NCBI GenBank assembly: GCA_965218075.1
Contig: CBDCJZ010000003.1
Coordinates: forward strand, 1,116,001-1,180,000
Source: JANQHO01 sp965218075
GTDB taxonomy: Bacteria; Bacteroidota; Bacteroidia; Flavobacteriales; Schleiferiaceae
DNA: 64,000 nucleotides
Direction of reading: 5' to 3'
The translations under genes were made by a program, and so were the position numbers. Below are positions 9,590-19,547 of the stretch, piece after piece. A model generated the notes under the pieces. The model was not told where the DNA came from and did no database searches. It saw only the letters and a program-made list of their open reading frames with translations. Numbering within the stretch: the stretch's first letter is position 1; every line of letters starts with the position of its first letter.

Positions 9590-10156
9590 ATGAGGGTTTT
9601 GATAATTGACAATTACGATTCTTTTACTTACAACTTGTATCACTATGTTCAGGCTTTTACTGATGATGTGGTCGTTAAGCGTAATAATGAACTGTCTTTA
9701 GAAGAGACAGGGCATTTTTCTCACTTTATCATTTCTCCCGGACCGGGCCTTCCTTCCGAGGCTGGTATCATGCTTCCTCTCTTAAAAAAATACTACTCAA
9801 CAAAAAGCATATTGGGAGTGTGTTTAGGTTGCCAGGCCATCGTTAAGTTCTTAGGTGGCTCGCTCTACAATCAAAATGAGCCATCACATGGCATTGAACA
9901 AAAGATTAAACGAATCTCTTCCAATTCCTGGTTGCTGCGCGATATCCCTTCTTCATTTACTGTAGGACTTTACCATTCGTGGGCCATTAATCCAAGCGGA
10001 TTACCCCTCGAAATAAAAACCACAGCCCAAAGTGAAGATGGTACTGTAATGGCTTTGGAACACCAAGATCTCTCCGTTGCAGGAGTTCAGTTCCATCCAG
10101 AATCTATTATGAGTGAATATGGTAAAAAAATTGTAGCAAACTGGCTGAAACACTAA
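9590..10156 (+). CDS. pabA: Aminodeoxychorismate/anthranilate synthase glutaminase subunit
   Basis: A 188-residue class I glutamine amidotransferase. It has the family start IDNYDSFTYNL, the oxyanion motif SPGPGLPSEAG, the nucleophile Cys in GVCLGCQ (~residue 79) and the His-Glu pair in QFHPES (~167-172). It supplies ammonia to a chorismate-using partner (PabB for folate, TrpE for tryptophan). No tryptophan genes are nearby, so PabA is the better guess, but the two cannot be told apart by sequence here. Its end overlaps the convergent lptD end by 4 bases. Confidence 0.9.
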   Translation: MRVLIIDNYDSFTYNLYHYVQAFTDDVVVKRNNELSLEETGHFSHFIISPGPGLPSEAGIMLPLLKKYYSTKSILGVCLGCQAIVKFLGGSLYNQNEPSHGIEQKIKRISSNSWLLRDIPSSFTVGLYHSWAINPSGLPLEIKTTAQSEDGTVMALEHQDLSVAGVQFHPESIMSEYGKKIVANWLKH

Positions 10157-12858
10157 CGCTCAAAATCTCCTACTGTTCTCCTGCGCTCTAGCTTTAAATC
10201 GCTAAGTATATCTGCCTTAACTCTGATAGTAAGAAAATACGATTGCTGAAAACCAAAAGGAACCCAACTGCACCTAAGTTCCCAGCAATGCAAATCCCGT
10301 TTAAAATCAAAAGTGGTATATGTAAACTCATGAGTCTCTATATCATAGCCTGTGTTAAAACCCACTTGCCAGTTTTCAGTAAGATTTAGATCACCACTAA
10401 TGCTAATAGACTGATTTACAGTGGGTTTTAATTGGTGTTTTGATTCAGTTAAATTGTAGTTGATATTTAAATTCCAAAGAGCATTAAATTCTACTTTATT
10501 GCGCAAATCGTAATAGTTTAAATCTCCCTCTGTAATATTCAGTTTACTTTCACCTTTTTGTGTTTCTCCGGCATCTTTTTCCTCTGTGATTTGTTTTTGT
10601 TGGCTCCCTTTTTCCTTTCCTCGGCCTCTTTTTTTGAAGGATCCAGAATTAAGATTTAAGCCCATTGTAAACTGCTGTCGTGTATTTCGGAGCCATACGC
10701 CATTAATATCTAAAGCTGATTTATTGACCCGCTGATTCAACTCTTTATCGTAGCCATAAAAGTCAAAAGTGGTATTGTAATTAAGGCTCATTCTGTTGTT
10801 AAAAACTGAAGATGTTACATCTAGCCTGAGATTAGACCAGTTAAATTCCTCGACTGCCATATTATAACTGGTACGGATAGAAAAACGTTCTAGCAATTTG
10901 ATTTTTTTAAAGCCGCTACTATCGCGCTTGGATCTTATTTTGACCTCCAAAGTATTTAAAAGACTCATGTTAATATTCCCTTGTGTCCCTTTCGAAGCTG
11001 AACCATAAACTGCGTCCTGGTAGCGATTGAATTTATCAAAGGTTCCATTGGTATCGGTCTGCACTCGCTGGTAATATCTCCAAAAGTCATCTGAGTAATC
11101 CGGCTTATGTGAAAAACCTATCGTAGGGGTCATCACGTGACGTAACGCTCTTAGATAACCCTTATAGCGAAATAAACCGTAAGCCTTAGTGGTCAAGCTG
11201 ACTTGACTACTAAAATTGCGATTGGAAAAAAACCCATTGACCGTGTCATACAAAACCTTAACAGAGCTTTTTTTCGCGTCAAAAAAGTAATTTCTACGAT
11301 TAAAATACCAACGTTCCGTATAATTAAATGAAGGGGTTAACACAAAAAATTTAAGCACTTTATAGTTAGCTGTTAGCTGAACATTATGTTGAATACCTGA
11401 ACGTGAACTATCTCTAAATACTGCTGGGGTAAATAGCGGCTTGTTTAATTTAGTCCTGATTTCATTAACTCCATTCATAGAATAAGAAAGCCCTGTTTCC
11501 TCATACCAGCTCTTCTTAGCAACTGACAGCCTTTTCTTAAAGGGAAAATAACGGCTATTAAGAGTCAGATTTACTTTGGGAAGACTAAAAGAAATATCAT
11601 TGGTTTGATTGTTCTGTTGATGAGTGAGTGATAAGTTGAGCGTAAAAGGAAAATTATAAAAAGTTTTAATGAGGTTTACACTAGAGTTAAGGCGGTTTTG
11701 CAAAACATTGCTGGTATTTACATTCACCACTTTGTTGTATTGTGCACTTGCTACATTTACCTGAGCTCCAAAACGAAAATCGGGTCGAGCTCTACTGTCT
11801 TGCTGATGCGACCACTGTATTGAGAAGTCAGAACGGCTGTCAAAAGAAGAGTTGTTGAATTCTACAAAGTCTTTCTCTCCATACCTTATGAGGTTATAGC
11901 CTATATTTATATTGCCGTTGTATTTATAACGGGTACGATAATTGACAAGGGTTCTTATCCCAAAACCTCCTCGCGTATATACGTCGCCAGTAGTAGTTAA
12001 GTCCACGTAGTCATTTACAGCCCAGTAATACCCTCCGTTACGTAAAAAATATCCCCTGAACTCCGACTCCCCATATGCTGGGATGATAATTCCCGATTTT
12101 CTTCCTTCAGCGATTGGAAAGAAGCCAAAAGGTATCATTAAAGGAGTGGGTACATTACCCACATTCAGGTAAGCAAACTGGGTTACTACTCTTTCACCTG
12201 ATATTAACTTAGCCTTGGGAGTTTTTATGCTGAAGTGCGGATGCGCCTGGCTACAAGTGGTAAACGAAGCGTTTTTGACAAAAAAAATATTATTTTCTGT
12301 TTTCTTCACCTTTTCTCCGTGAAGGTAGCCTTTCCCTTCTTGCGTGATAACTTTTTGAATATGAGCTTTTTTAGTATCAAAATTATAGCGCATCACATCC
12401 ACTTGGTAAGTTTTACCATCTTCGGTAAAAATGGGGGTCTGTTGTATTTTACCTGTACTGTCAGCCAAACCTTCTGCATAAAGCTCATTAGTGTTAAAAT
12501 TTATTTTGATATAACCTGCTTTAAGGGTTATATTTTGATAACCTGTATAAGCCTGATTGTATAAGTGTATTTCTCCCTCTGTCATACTCCCTATAATACT
12601 GTCCTCAGCAGTGTAATCAATCATATCAGATAACAAACCAGACCCCTTAGAAGCAGAGCGGGCGGAGTCGGTACTTAGCTTAAATCCATCTGTCTGCAAA
12701 GTATCATTCAAGGAAGTGTCGCTGACTACTTGAATATTTTCTAAAGAAATTTCATCTTCTAAAAATGTGGAATCTATGAAATCTACCTGCGCATTTGCAA
12801 ATACTACGAAACCGATAAAAGTTGCTACTAAAATGATTATTTCACTACCTCGAAACAT
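10153..12858 (-). CDS. lptD: LptD-like LPS assembly outer-membrane protein
   Basis: A 901-residue protein with a short hydrophobic signal segment (residues ~7-23). An OstA/LptA-like beta-jellyroll region lies at ~100-230, where KAGYIKINFNTNELYAEG and DGKTYQVDVMRYNFDTKKA are typical. A long beta-barrel region follows, with alternating aromatic strands and IPFGFFPIAEGRKSGIIIP, a family signature. It inserts lipopolysaccharide into the outer leaflet. The ortholog in Bacteroidota is usually 850-900 residues, so it is full length. It is divergent from the amidase gene with 80 bases between. The OstA-like protein at 59894 and the kdsA region belong to the same LPS pathway. Confidence 0.88.
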   Translation of the reverse strand: MFRGSEIIILVATFIGFVVFANAQVDFIDSTFLEDEISLENIQVVSDTSLNDTLQTDGFKLSTDSARSASKGSGLLSDMIDYTAEDSIIGSMTEGEIHLYNQAYTGYQNITLKAGYIKINFNTNELYAEGLADSTGKIQQTPIFTEDGKTYQVDVMRYNFDTKKAHIQKVITQEGKGYLHGEKVKKTENNIFFVKNASFTTCSQAHPHFSIKTPKAKLISGERVVTQFAYLNVGNVPTPLMIPFGFFPIAEGRKSGIIIPAYGESEFRGYFLRNGGYYWAVNDYVDLTTTGDVYTRGGFGIRTLVNYRTRYKYNGNINIGYNLIRYGEKDFVEFNNSSFDSRSDFSIQWSHQQDSRARPDFRFGAQVNVASAQYNKVVNVNTSNVLQNRLNSSVNLIKTFYNFPFTLNLSLTHQQNNQTNDISFSLPKVNLTLNSRYFPFKKRLSVAKKSWYEETGLSYSMNGVNEIRTKLNKPLFTPAVFRDSSRSGIQHNVQLTANYKVLKFFVLTPSFNYTERWYFNRRNYFFDAKKSSVKVLYDTVNGFFSNRNFSSQVSLTTKAYGLFRYKGYLRALRHVMTPTIGFSHKPDYSDDFWRYYQRVQTDTNGTFDKFNRYQDAVYGSASKGTQGNINMSLLNTLEVKIRSKRDSSGFKKIKLLERFSIRTSYNMAVEEFNWSNLRLDVTSSVFNNRMSLNYNTTFDFYGYDKELNQRVNKSALDINGVWLRNTRQQFTMGLNLNSGSFKKRGRGKEKGSQQKQITEEKDAGETQKGESKLNITEGDLNYYDLRNKVEFNALWNLNINYNLTESKHQLKPTVNQSISISGDLNLTENWQVGFNTGYDIETHEFTYTTFDFKRDLHCWELRCSWVPFGFQQSYFLTIRVKADILSDLKLERRRTVGDFER

Positions 12859-12938
12859 TTAATATGACTAATTAAATTTGCCATTGAGGATAGAATCTGT
12901 AGTTCAGAGTCACCAGGGCTAATAAAAAGATCAGTCCA

Positions 12939-14090
12939 TTGAAAAGAGTACTTGTCATAACGCTATCATGCATTTTGTTTTTACTCATTACATCGGGTAA
13001 CGCTATTCTTTCAATAAAAAATAGTGGTGTTAAAACAGTTGTAATAGATGCCGGGCATGGAGGTTTTGACCCTGGAAATTTGGGCACTCACAGATACAAA
13101 ACTACTGAAAAGGATATTGCACTTAAGGTAGCTTTAAAACTAGGGGGGCATATAGAGGATAATTTTGATGACGTTAAAGTGGTTTACTCCCGTAAAACCG
13201 ATGTTTTTGTTAGACTCAAAGACCGGGTCGATGTTGCCAATAAAGTCGAGTCTGATCTCTTTATATCCATCCACTGTGATGCATTCCCTAATGAGCTTAT
13301 TCATGGAACTACCTCTTTCGTGATGGGAAAGGATCACGATGATGAGAATATGAGGGTTGCTAAACGGGAAAACTCCGTGATTCTTCTGGAAGAAGATTAT
13401 GAAGAAAACTATGAAGGTTTTGACCCTAATAAGCCCGAGACTTACATTGCTCTTACGGCTTATCAAAATGCCTTTTTAAATCAAAGTGTGTCGCTGGCGC
13501 AAAAAATACAGGATCAATTCAGACAAAGAGTAAATCGCAAAGACCGCGGTGTAAAGCAGCAACCCCTTTATGTTACTAGTCGTACCGTCATGCCAGCAGT
13601 GCTAGTTGAGTTGGGTTTTCTCACTAATAAGGCTGAAGAAGATTTTCTCAATTCAGACAGAGGGCAATCTTATATGGCTTCTGCTATCTTCAGGGCTTTC
13701 AGAGAGTACAAAAAGGAAAGGGAATTATTTTCTATCAAACCAGTACAAAAAGCTACTTCCACCACGGTTGTTACTGATTCAAAAAAAACTACAATACCCG
13801 ATGATTCAGTTAAGTCCCAAAATGAAAATGATGTATACTATGCCGTACAGATTATTGCCAGCAGACAGAAAAAAGAGTTAATACCCGAAAACTTCAACGG
13901 GATTGAAGAAGTTACTTTTTATCAGGATGGCAGCCTTTATAAGTACTTAGTAGGTAAAACTAACACATTAGAAAGTGCCCATGCCCTCAGAGCCGAAATT
14001 AAAACAAAGGGATTTAAAGATGCTTTTGTGATAGCTATTGCTAACGGAAAGAGGATATCACTCAAAGAGGCCCAAAAATTCCTTCAATAA
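12939..14090 (+). CDS. N-acetylmuramoyl-L-alanine amidase with C-terminal SPOR domain
   Basis: A 383-residue periplasmic cell-wall amidase of the amidase_3 family. It begins with TTG at 12939 followed by a clear signal peptide (VLVITLSCILFLLI). Zinc and catalytic residues are seen in VIDAGHGGFDPG (~36-47), DLFISIHCDA (~105-114) and VLVELGFLTN (~222-231, catalytic Glu). Residues ~303-383 form a SPOR-like repeat (YYAVQIIAS, YKYLVG, GFKDAFVIA), which binds denuded septal glycan and targets the enzyme to the division site. The region between (~250-300) is a flexible linker. Confidence 0.9.
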   Translation: MKRVLVITLSCILFLLITSGNAILSIKNSGVKTVVIDAGHGGFDPGNLGTHRYKTTEKDIALKVALKLGGHIEDNFDDVKVVYSRKTDVFVRLKDRVDVANKVESDLFISIHCDAFPNELIHGTTSFVMGKDHDDENMRVAKRENSVILLEEDYEENYEGFDPNKPETYIALTAYQNAFLNQSVSLAQKIQDQFRQRVNRKDRGVKQQPLYVTSRTVMPAVLVELGFLTNKAEEDFLNSDRGQSYMASAIFRAFREYKKERELFSIKPVQKATSTTVVTDSKKTTIPDDSVKSQNENDVYYAVQIIASRQKKELIPENFNGIEEVTFYQDGSLYKYLVGKTNTLESAHALRAEIKTKGFKDAFVIAIANGKRISLKEAQKFLQ

Positions 14091-15039
14091 ATCTTGGCTC
14101 TAAGACAACTTTAGCGTCTCGGAATACATGCTAAGATACGATGAAGTAAAAGGAAAACTAGGCATTACAAAGAGTCACTACATTTTAGAACGAAAATTTC
14201 TCTAAATTTTAAGGAATTTTCCCTGGGTATTACAGCCCCAAAGACAGTGGAATAAACAAGATTCGATAGGCCGGCAGTAAATTAAGGTATATAACAAAAT
14301 AAGACAAAGAATAAACGGGAAGGTGTAGTAGGAAAATAGTGCTGGATTGTTGAAAGGCTATCTTACAAACTCATTATCAAAGGTACAGTAAAAAACAGAT
14401 AGTGTCAACGTACTCTGATAGATGAAGAGGATACCATGTTAACTGTCAAATGTTTCATTGTTTATCTATTGTTATTTGTAATTAAACATATTCATAATCA
14501 ACCTCTTTGTCAACAAACTTTACTTACATAGAAGCCTACCCCCTGCTTGAATTGCATCACAAGTGTTTAAATGCCTCCTATTGTTTCCATAGTTGCTTTA
14601 CTTCCAATAAGTGCCTATGCGCTTTGTTAGATTATTTGCGCCTTTAACGAGTAGATGAGTGTAAATAGAAGTCATGTCTTTGTGATATTCAGCTACCCAT
14701 AAAGATATTAAAGTTTTTAACTATTGATTGAAGGCTCTTTATTAAGCCATGCTTAACCTTGCTACACTCTTTAGATTTAATCCCAATTAAAAGTTGGGGT
14801 AGTGAAGTTATTCCAATTTATAGTGTTCAACCATTCTTCGTAAGCATAATTTAATCTCATAGGTTAGATAATACGGGTTAAGTAAATATAATTTTAGATG
14901 TTTTGTTTCTAGTATGTACTTCAAAAAGCATTGAAATACAAGGTTATATTTACTTCAAATATCTGACTTATTATAGTTATTTTGATAAGTTTATTTAATA
15001 TTCTTGTGTCGTAAAGATTCTTGCTATTCTTGAAGTTTG
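14091..15039. other. 950-base region without a recognisable gene
   Basis: Every frame is interrupted and I recognise no protein fragment, RNA or repeat. The AT content is high. It is probably the worn-out remnant of former genes. Confidence 0.5.
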
Positions 15040-15747
15040 ATGATCTTCTTTCTTTTAATTGTTATTGCCATTGTTTGTTGGAGTTTTTTTTCCTTTTACA
15101 CCCCCTATTTGAAGCAAAAGGAGTTTAAGAGAAATCCTTTTGCTGAAGCTAATCCAAATGCACTTCCATTTGCTATAATTATTGATACAGAAACGACGGG
15201 ATTGAGAAAATACGATGGTATGCCTACCAAAAAAGTAGTAAAAGATTTTCCTGGCCTATTTCCAGATATTGTTGAAATTGCTTGGATAACCGTATCAAGA
15301 GAGTATGAAGAAGTAACAAGAAAATCATTTATTCTTAAACAAGAGGGAAAGATTCCACAAGAAGCAATTGATATTCATGGAATTACAGATGAACGGTGTG
15401 AAAAAGAAGGTGTGGACTTTTTAGAAGTTTACGAGAAACTCCAAAAAGATATCGGAGGTTGTGATTATTTAGTTGGTCACAATGTAATGTTTGATAAACG
15501 GGTTATAGAAGGCTTTTGCATTAAAAGATCTTTTCGAAAGCCATTCTACAAGATGAAAACATATGATACAATGAAAATGGGTAAGCAGATTATGAGGCGA
15601 ACAAAATTTAAGTTAGAAGATTTGGCTTTTGAAGTGTTTTCAAGAGAGCGAATAGAAGAAAAAATTTCATTTCATAATGCCTCGCACGATGTTTGGATTA
15701 CCACAAATCTTTTTTGTTGGCTTCATAAAAATGGATATAAATTTTAA
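15040..15747 (+). CDS. Membrane-anchored DnaQ-like 3'-5' exonuclease
   Basis: A 235-residue protein starting at the ATG at 15040 (an adjacent TTG at 15037 is also possible). Residues 1-20 are a hydrophobic segment followed by basic residues, so the nuclease domain should face the cytoplasm. The DEDDh exonuclease motifs are complete: IIDTETTG (ExoI), LVGHNVMFDKRV (ExoII) and HNASHDV (ExoIII). It resembles proofreading or epsilon-like exonucleases but stands alone between two gene-poor stretches, with no polymerase or RNA-processing gene near. The substrate is unknown. A membrane anchor on this fold is uncommon. Confidence 0.8.
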   Translation: MIFFLLIVIAIVCWSFFSFYTPYLKQKEFKRNPFAEANPNALPFAIIIDTETTGLRKYDGMPTKKVVKDFPGLFPDIVEIAWITVSREYEEVTRKSFILKQEGKIPQEAIDIHGITDERCEKEGVDFLEVYEKLQKDIGGCDYLVGHNVMFDKRVIEGFCIKRSFRKPFYKMKTYDTMKMGKQIMRRTKFKLEDLAFEVFSRERIEEKISFHNASHDVWITTNLFCWLHKNGYKF

Positions 15748-16174
15748 TTGTGTAATATCTCCATTAAATAACTAATAAACTCTTCATTAGTAATCTTTAT
15801 ATACTTACTTCAAAAATGTGCTTTTCTTTTTATGTTCTGTGATTTTCATTTTTTTTGTACAAATTTATGGCAAATGGACTACGAACAGTAGTGCTGAAAT
15901 AAGTTCTCATACTTTTTCTTTTCATAAGTCCTCTTTTTTGATACTGAGATCATAAATCGCGTCAGTAGTTCAAGAACGCTGATTAATATGAAACGAAACA
16001 TTCCAATAGTCGTCTTATCTTTTCACGCACCGTCCTGACAAATTTCATATGTCGGACATCTAGTTTTTCACAGCCCTAAAGTACTATTCCTGTTGACGAA
16101 TTAGTTATGCATTACTTTTAAACTGTCAGTCTAATTTAGACTGCTAAACTAAGCACTAAATCACAACTTAAAAT
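15748..16174. other. Gene-poor interval
   Basis: No open frame or RNA gene that I can support between the convergent exonuclease and carboxylase genes, and no clear terminator hairpin. Confidence 0.5.
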
Positions 16175-17809
16175 TTATACCTGCAATATTCCGGGATTAT
16201 ATTTTTTAGTGATAGGGGCGTGATTTGCCATTTCAATTCCCATGCTAATCCATTGGCGAGTTTCCAATGGATCTATAATAGCATCTGTCCATAAGCGGGC
16301 AGCGGCATAGTAGGGTGAAATCTGACTGTTGTAGCGATCCTGTATTTTTTTCAGCAGTTCCTCTCGTTTCTCTTTTGTGACCCTTTTTCCCAAGGCTTTA
16401 AGACGATTGGTCTCAATCTGTAATAAAACTTCAGCCGCCTGAGTACCTCCCATTACTGCGATCCGCGAAGAAGGCCAGCCTACGATCAAACGGGGATCAT
16501 AGGCTTTGCCACACATAGCGTAGTTGCCAGCCCCAAAAGAGTTGCCAATAATGACTGTAAACTTGGGCACCACGCTATTACTCATAGTATTTACCATTTT
16601 AGCCCCGTCTTTAATAATACCTCCATGTTCGGAACGAGATCCTACCATAAATCCCGTAACATCTTGAAAGAACAATAGCGGTATTTTTTTTTGGTTGCAA
16701 TTAGCGATAAAACGGGCAGCTTTGTCTGCACTTTCGGAATAGATCACACCACCAAACTGCATTTCGCCTTTTTTACTGCGTATTACTTTACGGTTGTTGG
16801 CTACTATGCCTATTGCCCAGCCATCAATACGAGCATAGCCCGTGATAATAGTTTTTCCGTAATCTGCCTTGTATTCCTTTAGTTCGCTATTATCCACTAT
16901 GCGCTCAATTACCTCACAGGTATCATAGGGCTTGGCACGGTCGGTGGGAATGAAGCCATAAATCTCTTTTGGATCTTTTTGGGGTGAAGTAGGTTTTTTA
17001 CGGTTAAAGCCAGCCTTTTCAAAATCTCCCATTTTGTCCACTATATTTTTAATAGAGTTTAGGCAGTCGAAATCGTCTTTCGATTTGTAATCGGTAACAC
17101 CCGAAATTTCGGAATGAATAGTGGCACCTCCCAAGATTTCATTGTCGACATCTTCGCCTATAGCTGCTTTTACCAGGTAAGAACCAGCCAAAAAGATACT
17201 GCCTGTTTTATCCACGATCAATGCTTCGTCACTCATAATAGGCAGGTAAGCTCCACCCGCTACACAACTTCCCATAATAGCCGCAATTTGCGTAATGCCT
17301 TCTGAAGACAGGATAGCATTATTGCGGAATATGCGCCCGAAATGTTCTTTATCCGGAAAGATTTCATCTTGCATAGGCAAATACACCCCGGAGCTGTCTA
17401 CTAAGTAGATAATAGGAAGGTGATTTTGTAAAGCAATTTCCTGTGCCCTTAAATTTTTCTTTCCGGTAATGGGAAACCAAGCTCCGGCCTTTACAGTAGC
17501 ATCATTGGCTACCACGATGCACATACGTCCTTTGACATAACCTATTACTATTACCACACCGCCGCTGGGACAACCGCCATGTTCTTCATACATTTCATAG
17601 CCGGCAAAAGCGCCTATTTCTATCTGAGGCCAGTCTTTGTCCAGCAAGTAATCAATGCGCTCACGGGCAGTCATCTTGCCCCGCTGGTGCAGCTTATAAA
17701 TTTTTTTGCTCCCACCACCTTTATAGATAACCTCCAGTCTGCTTTTTACTTCTTTGACTAAGAGTTTATAGTAGTCTTCATTTTTGTTGAATTCCAGATT
17801 CTGTGGCAT
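16175..17809 (-). CDS. Acyl-CoA carboxylase, carboxyltransferase (beta) subunit, methylcrotonoyl-CoA carboxylase-like
   Basis: A 544-residue carboxyltransferase with both crotonase-like halves. GKKNLRAQEIALQNHLPIIY, VFPDKEHFGR-like spacing, MGSCVAGGAYLPIMSDE and FLAGSYLVKAAIGE fit the 3-methylcrotonoyl-CoA carboxylase group (leucine breakdown) better than propionyl-CoA carboxylases. The second half has FQDVTGFMVGSRSEHGGIIKDG-type oxyanion motifs and GNSFGAGNYAM. It needs a biotin-carboxylase partner, which is not in this window. It lies 3 bases downstream of the SH3-domain gene on the same strand. The exact substrate remains an inference. Confidence 0.85.
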   Translation of the reverse strand: MPQNLEFNKNEDYYKLLVKEVKSRLEVIYKGGGSKKIYKLHQRGKMTARERIDYLLDKDWPQIEIGAFAGYEMYEEHGGCPSGGVVIVIGYVKGRMCIVVANDATVKAGAWFPITGKKNLRAQEIALQNHLPIIYLVDSSGVYLPMQDEIFPDKEHFGRIFRNNAILSSEGITQIAAIMGSCVAGGAYLPIMSDEALIVDKTGSIFLAGSYLVKAAIGEDVDNEILGGATIHSEISGVTDYKSKDDFDCLNSIKNIVDKMGDFEKAGFNRKKPTSPQKDPKEIYGFIPTDRAKPYDTCEVIERIVDNSELKEYKADYGKTIITGYARIDGWAIGIVANNRKVIRSKKGEMQFGGVIYSESADKAARFIANCNQKKIPLLFFQDVTGFMVGSRSEHGGIIKDGAKMVNTMSNSVVPKFTVIIGNSFGAGNYAMCGKAYDPRLIVGWPSSRIAVMGGTQAAEVLLQIETNRLKALGKRVTKEKREELLKKIQDRYNSQISPYYAAARLWTDAIIDPLETRQWISMGIEMANHAPITKKYNPGILQV

Positions 17810-17812
17810 CTT

Positions 17813-18910
17813 TTAATAACATTTATCGATAATCCACTCGGCTTGTTTCCTTACCAGAAAGTTATCTTTGGAGGGGTCGCTTACAAAAAAGTTGAAGTAG
17901 TTACGCTCATCATAGACAGACACTAATATCATTTCGGGAACACCATCTCCGGTAAGGTCACCATACCAGTAAATTTCAGGCATGCCACATTGCCCGGGAT
18001 ATACAATTTCTTCCATAAGGTTTTGCCTGATGGCTGACAAGTATTTGTCTCCGCTTAGAATTAGTTTATAACTTTCCAAGTCGGGACAGGGACTTATACT
18101 TTGCACAGTCCCCATAGCTGATAATTTAATGGGATTTTGTCCTTCTGTCAAAACAACTTGCTGACCAGGAAACACTCTATTCTCCCTATAGCGGAGTAGT
18201 TTACCTTGATCTTTGATGGTAATTTTTTTCAGTTCCAAGGGTTTGTTTACGCCAAAAAGGAAAATGCTTCTTTCTTTATTATCAGTAATAATATCAAATT
18301 CCAGATTTTTACCCACATTGTATTTGCTCTTTACTACAATGATTTCTACCTGCTTGATATGGTAATTGCCACTCCTTCCTTTTTCATCTTCAGGATAAAT
18401 TCCATACCACAACAAGCCAGGATCAATATCGCGAATGTCACCACAATAGTTGTAAACCTCGGTAACAAAGCTAAACTTGCTGGCAGTGGTAGTAAAAATT
18501 GACACCGGAGTTGTAACGATAGATTTTTCCACTTTTTTTTCAATAGGTTTTTCTTTCACAGAAGATTCAGGTACTATGCTACTATCAATAGCTTGTCTTT
18601 CTTTCTCAATACCTATGACCTCTAGGAATCCATCAAACATATAACCTTTATACTCTTTGTAATATACTCTGCGCCAGTTACCTTTAATGTTTTCATAGGT
18701 CATAGTTCCAAAAGAAGCCAAACAAGCCTTCAAGCTGGTGTCGTAAGGCACTGTGACAATCACTTCAGCGGAGAGAGAGGGCCGGCTACGCATTTTCATG
18801 CCAGATGGGGCTATAATACGACATTTCATACGATCTTCACAATCGGCTAGCTGGCCGTTCCCTACAAGAGAAAAACCCATAAGAAGGAATACTGCTAAGT
18901 TTCTTCTCAT
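17813..18910 (-). CDS. Secreted protein with a bacterial SH3-like domain
   Basis: I place the start at the ATG at 18908-18910, giving 365 residues and a good signal peptide (RRNLAVFLLMGFSLVGNGQ). Residues ~25-100 look like a bacterial SH3 domain (SGMKMRSRPSLSAEVI and the typical YKGYMFDGFLEV close). A charged linker follows, then a beta-rich C-terminal part with GDLTGDGVPEMIL, an FG-GAP-like calcium-loop motif. An upstream extension to 19057 would overlap the WbqC gene and is less likely. It probably binds cell wall or surface sugars in the periplasm. Its function is unknown. Confidence 0.7.
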   Translation of the reverse strand: MRRNLAVFLLMGFSLVGNGQLADCEDRMKCRIIAPSGMKMRSRPSLSAEVIVTVPYDTSLKACLASFGTMTYENIKGNWRRVYYKEYKGYMFDGFLEVIGIEKERQAIDSSIVPESSVKEKPIEKKVEKSIVTTPVSIFTTTASKFSFVTEVYNYCGDIRDIDPGLLWYGIYPEDEKGRSGNYHIKQVEIIVVKSKYNVGKNLEFDIITDNKERSIFLFGVNKPLELKKITIKDQGKLLRYRENRVFPGQQVVLTEGQNPIKLSAMGTVQSISPCPDLESYKLILSGDKYLSAIRQNLMEEIVYPGQCGMPEIYWYGDLTGDGVPEMILVSVYDERNYFNFFVSDPSKDNFLVRKQAEWIIDKCY

Positions 18911-18941
18911 AAGATTAAAAGCAATTGACCGAAAATACAAA

Positions 18942-19547
18942 TTAAAGTTGCTTGAGATAATCATAGGCAACCGCTCCTTCGTTAAATAGCAAATCGATAA
19001 TAGACAGGTTAGGGCGAAATCCAAATTTGCTCCCAAAAATTTGGAAATAGGGATCAAAATGCTTGATAATAGGTCGTTTAGGATGAAAGATTTCGCGATA
19101 ATCTTCCTTATCCATGGGATTAGCTTCCCAGACCTTGCTGACCTCTATGGGAACGATTATCTGTAGCCAGTTCAGCATTAACTCCAGCAACTGTTTGTTC
19201 CAATCGATGAGTTTTTCTATTGGCCTTTGAAAATGGGCTTCTAGTTCGGGGCCTAAAATTTCAAAAAAAGGAGAGGAATGATAGGCAGTAAGGATAGCCT
19301 TCCAATGCTGGGAAGACCAGTTTTCGTAGTAGCTTATCAGGATAGAGTCGGAAGTTTTTTCGCTTCCGATACGCCGTACCGGGATGTTGAGCATTAAAGT
19401 TCCATTAGGACTATCGATATAACAACGACTGCGGTAGCTTTGCTTTTGCCAACTTTCGTGCTCTTCCAGCACCACTCTTTCGCAGGATAGCAACTTGGCA
19501 TACCAAGATATTGGTCCTAGATAGGTCATGCTGAAAAGTCCGATCAT
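18942..19547 (-). CDS. WbqC family protein
   Basis: A 201-residue protein with the WbqC pattern: YLGPISWYAKLL at the start, VVLEEHESWQKQSYRSRC, LNIPVRR, SSQHWKAILTAY and SPFFE. The family is linked to polysaccharide or O-antigen loci, but its reaction is not established. The ATG overlaps the lepB stop by 4 bases, so it is translated with lepB as the last gene of the par-dapB-lepB operon. Confidence 0.8.
   Translation of the reverse strand: MIGLFSMTYLGPISWYAKLLSCERVVLEEHESWQKQSYRSRCYIDSPNGTLMLNIPVRRIGSEKTSDSILISYYENWSSQHWKAILTAYHSSPFFEILGPELEAHFQRPIEKLIDWNKQLLELMLNWLQIIVPIEVSKVWEANPMDKEDYREIFHPKRPIIKHFDPYFQIFGSKFGFRPNLSIIDLLFNEGAVAYDYLKQL

Noticed and set aside
9050..14240. Weak similarity between GGGCATTACAGAG-containing text near 9065 and AGGCATTACAAAG near 14160
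   Set aside because: Matches of about a dozen bases with many differences in AT-rich DNA. Not a supportable repeat.
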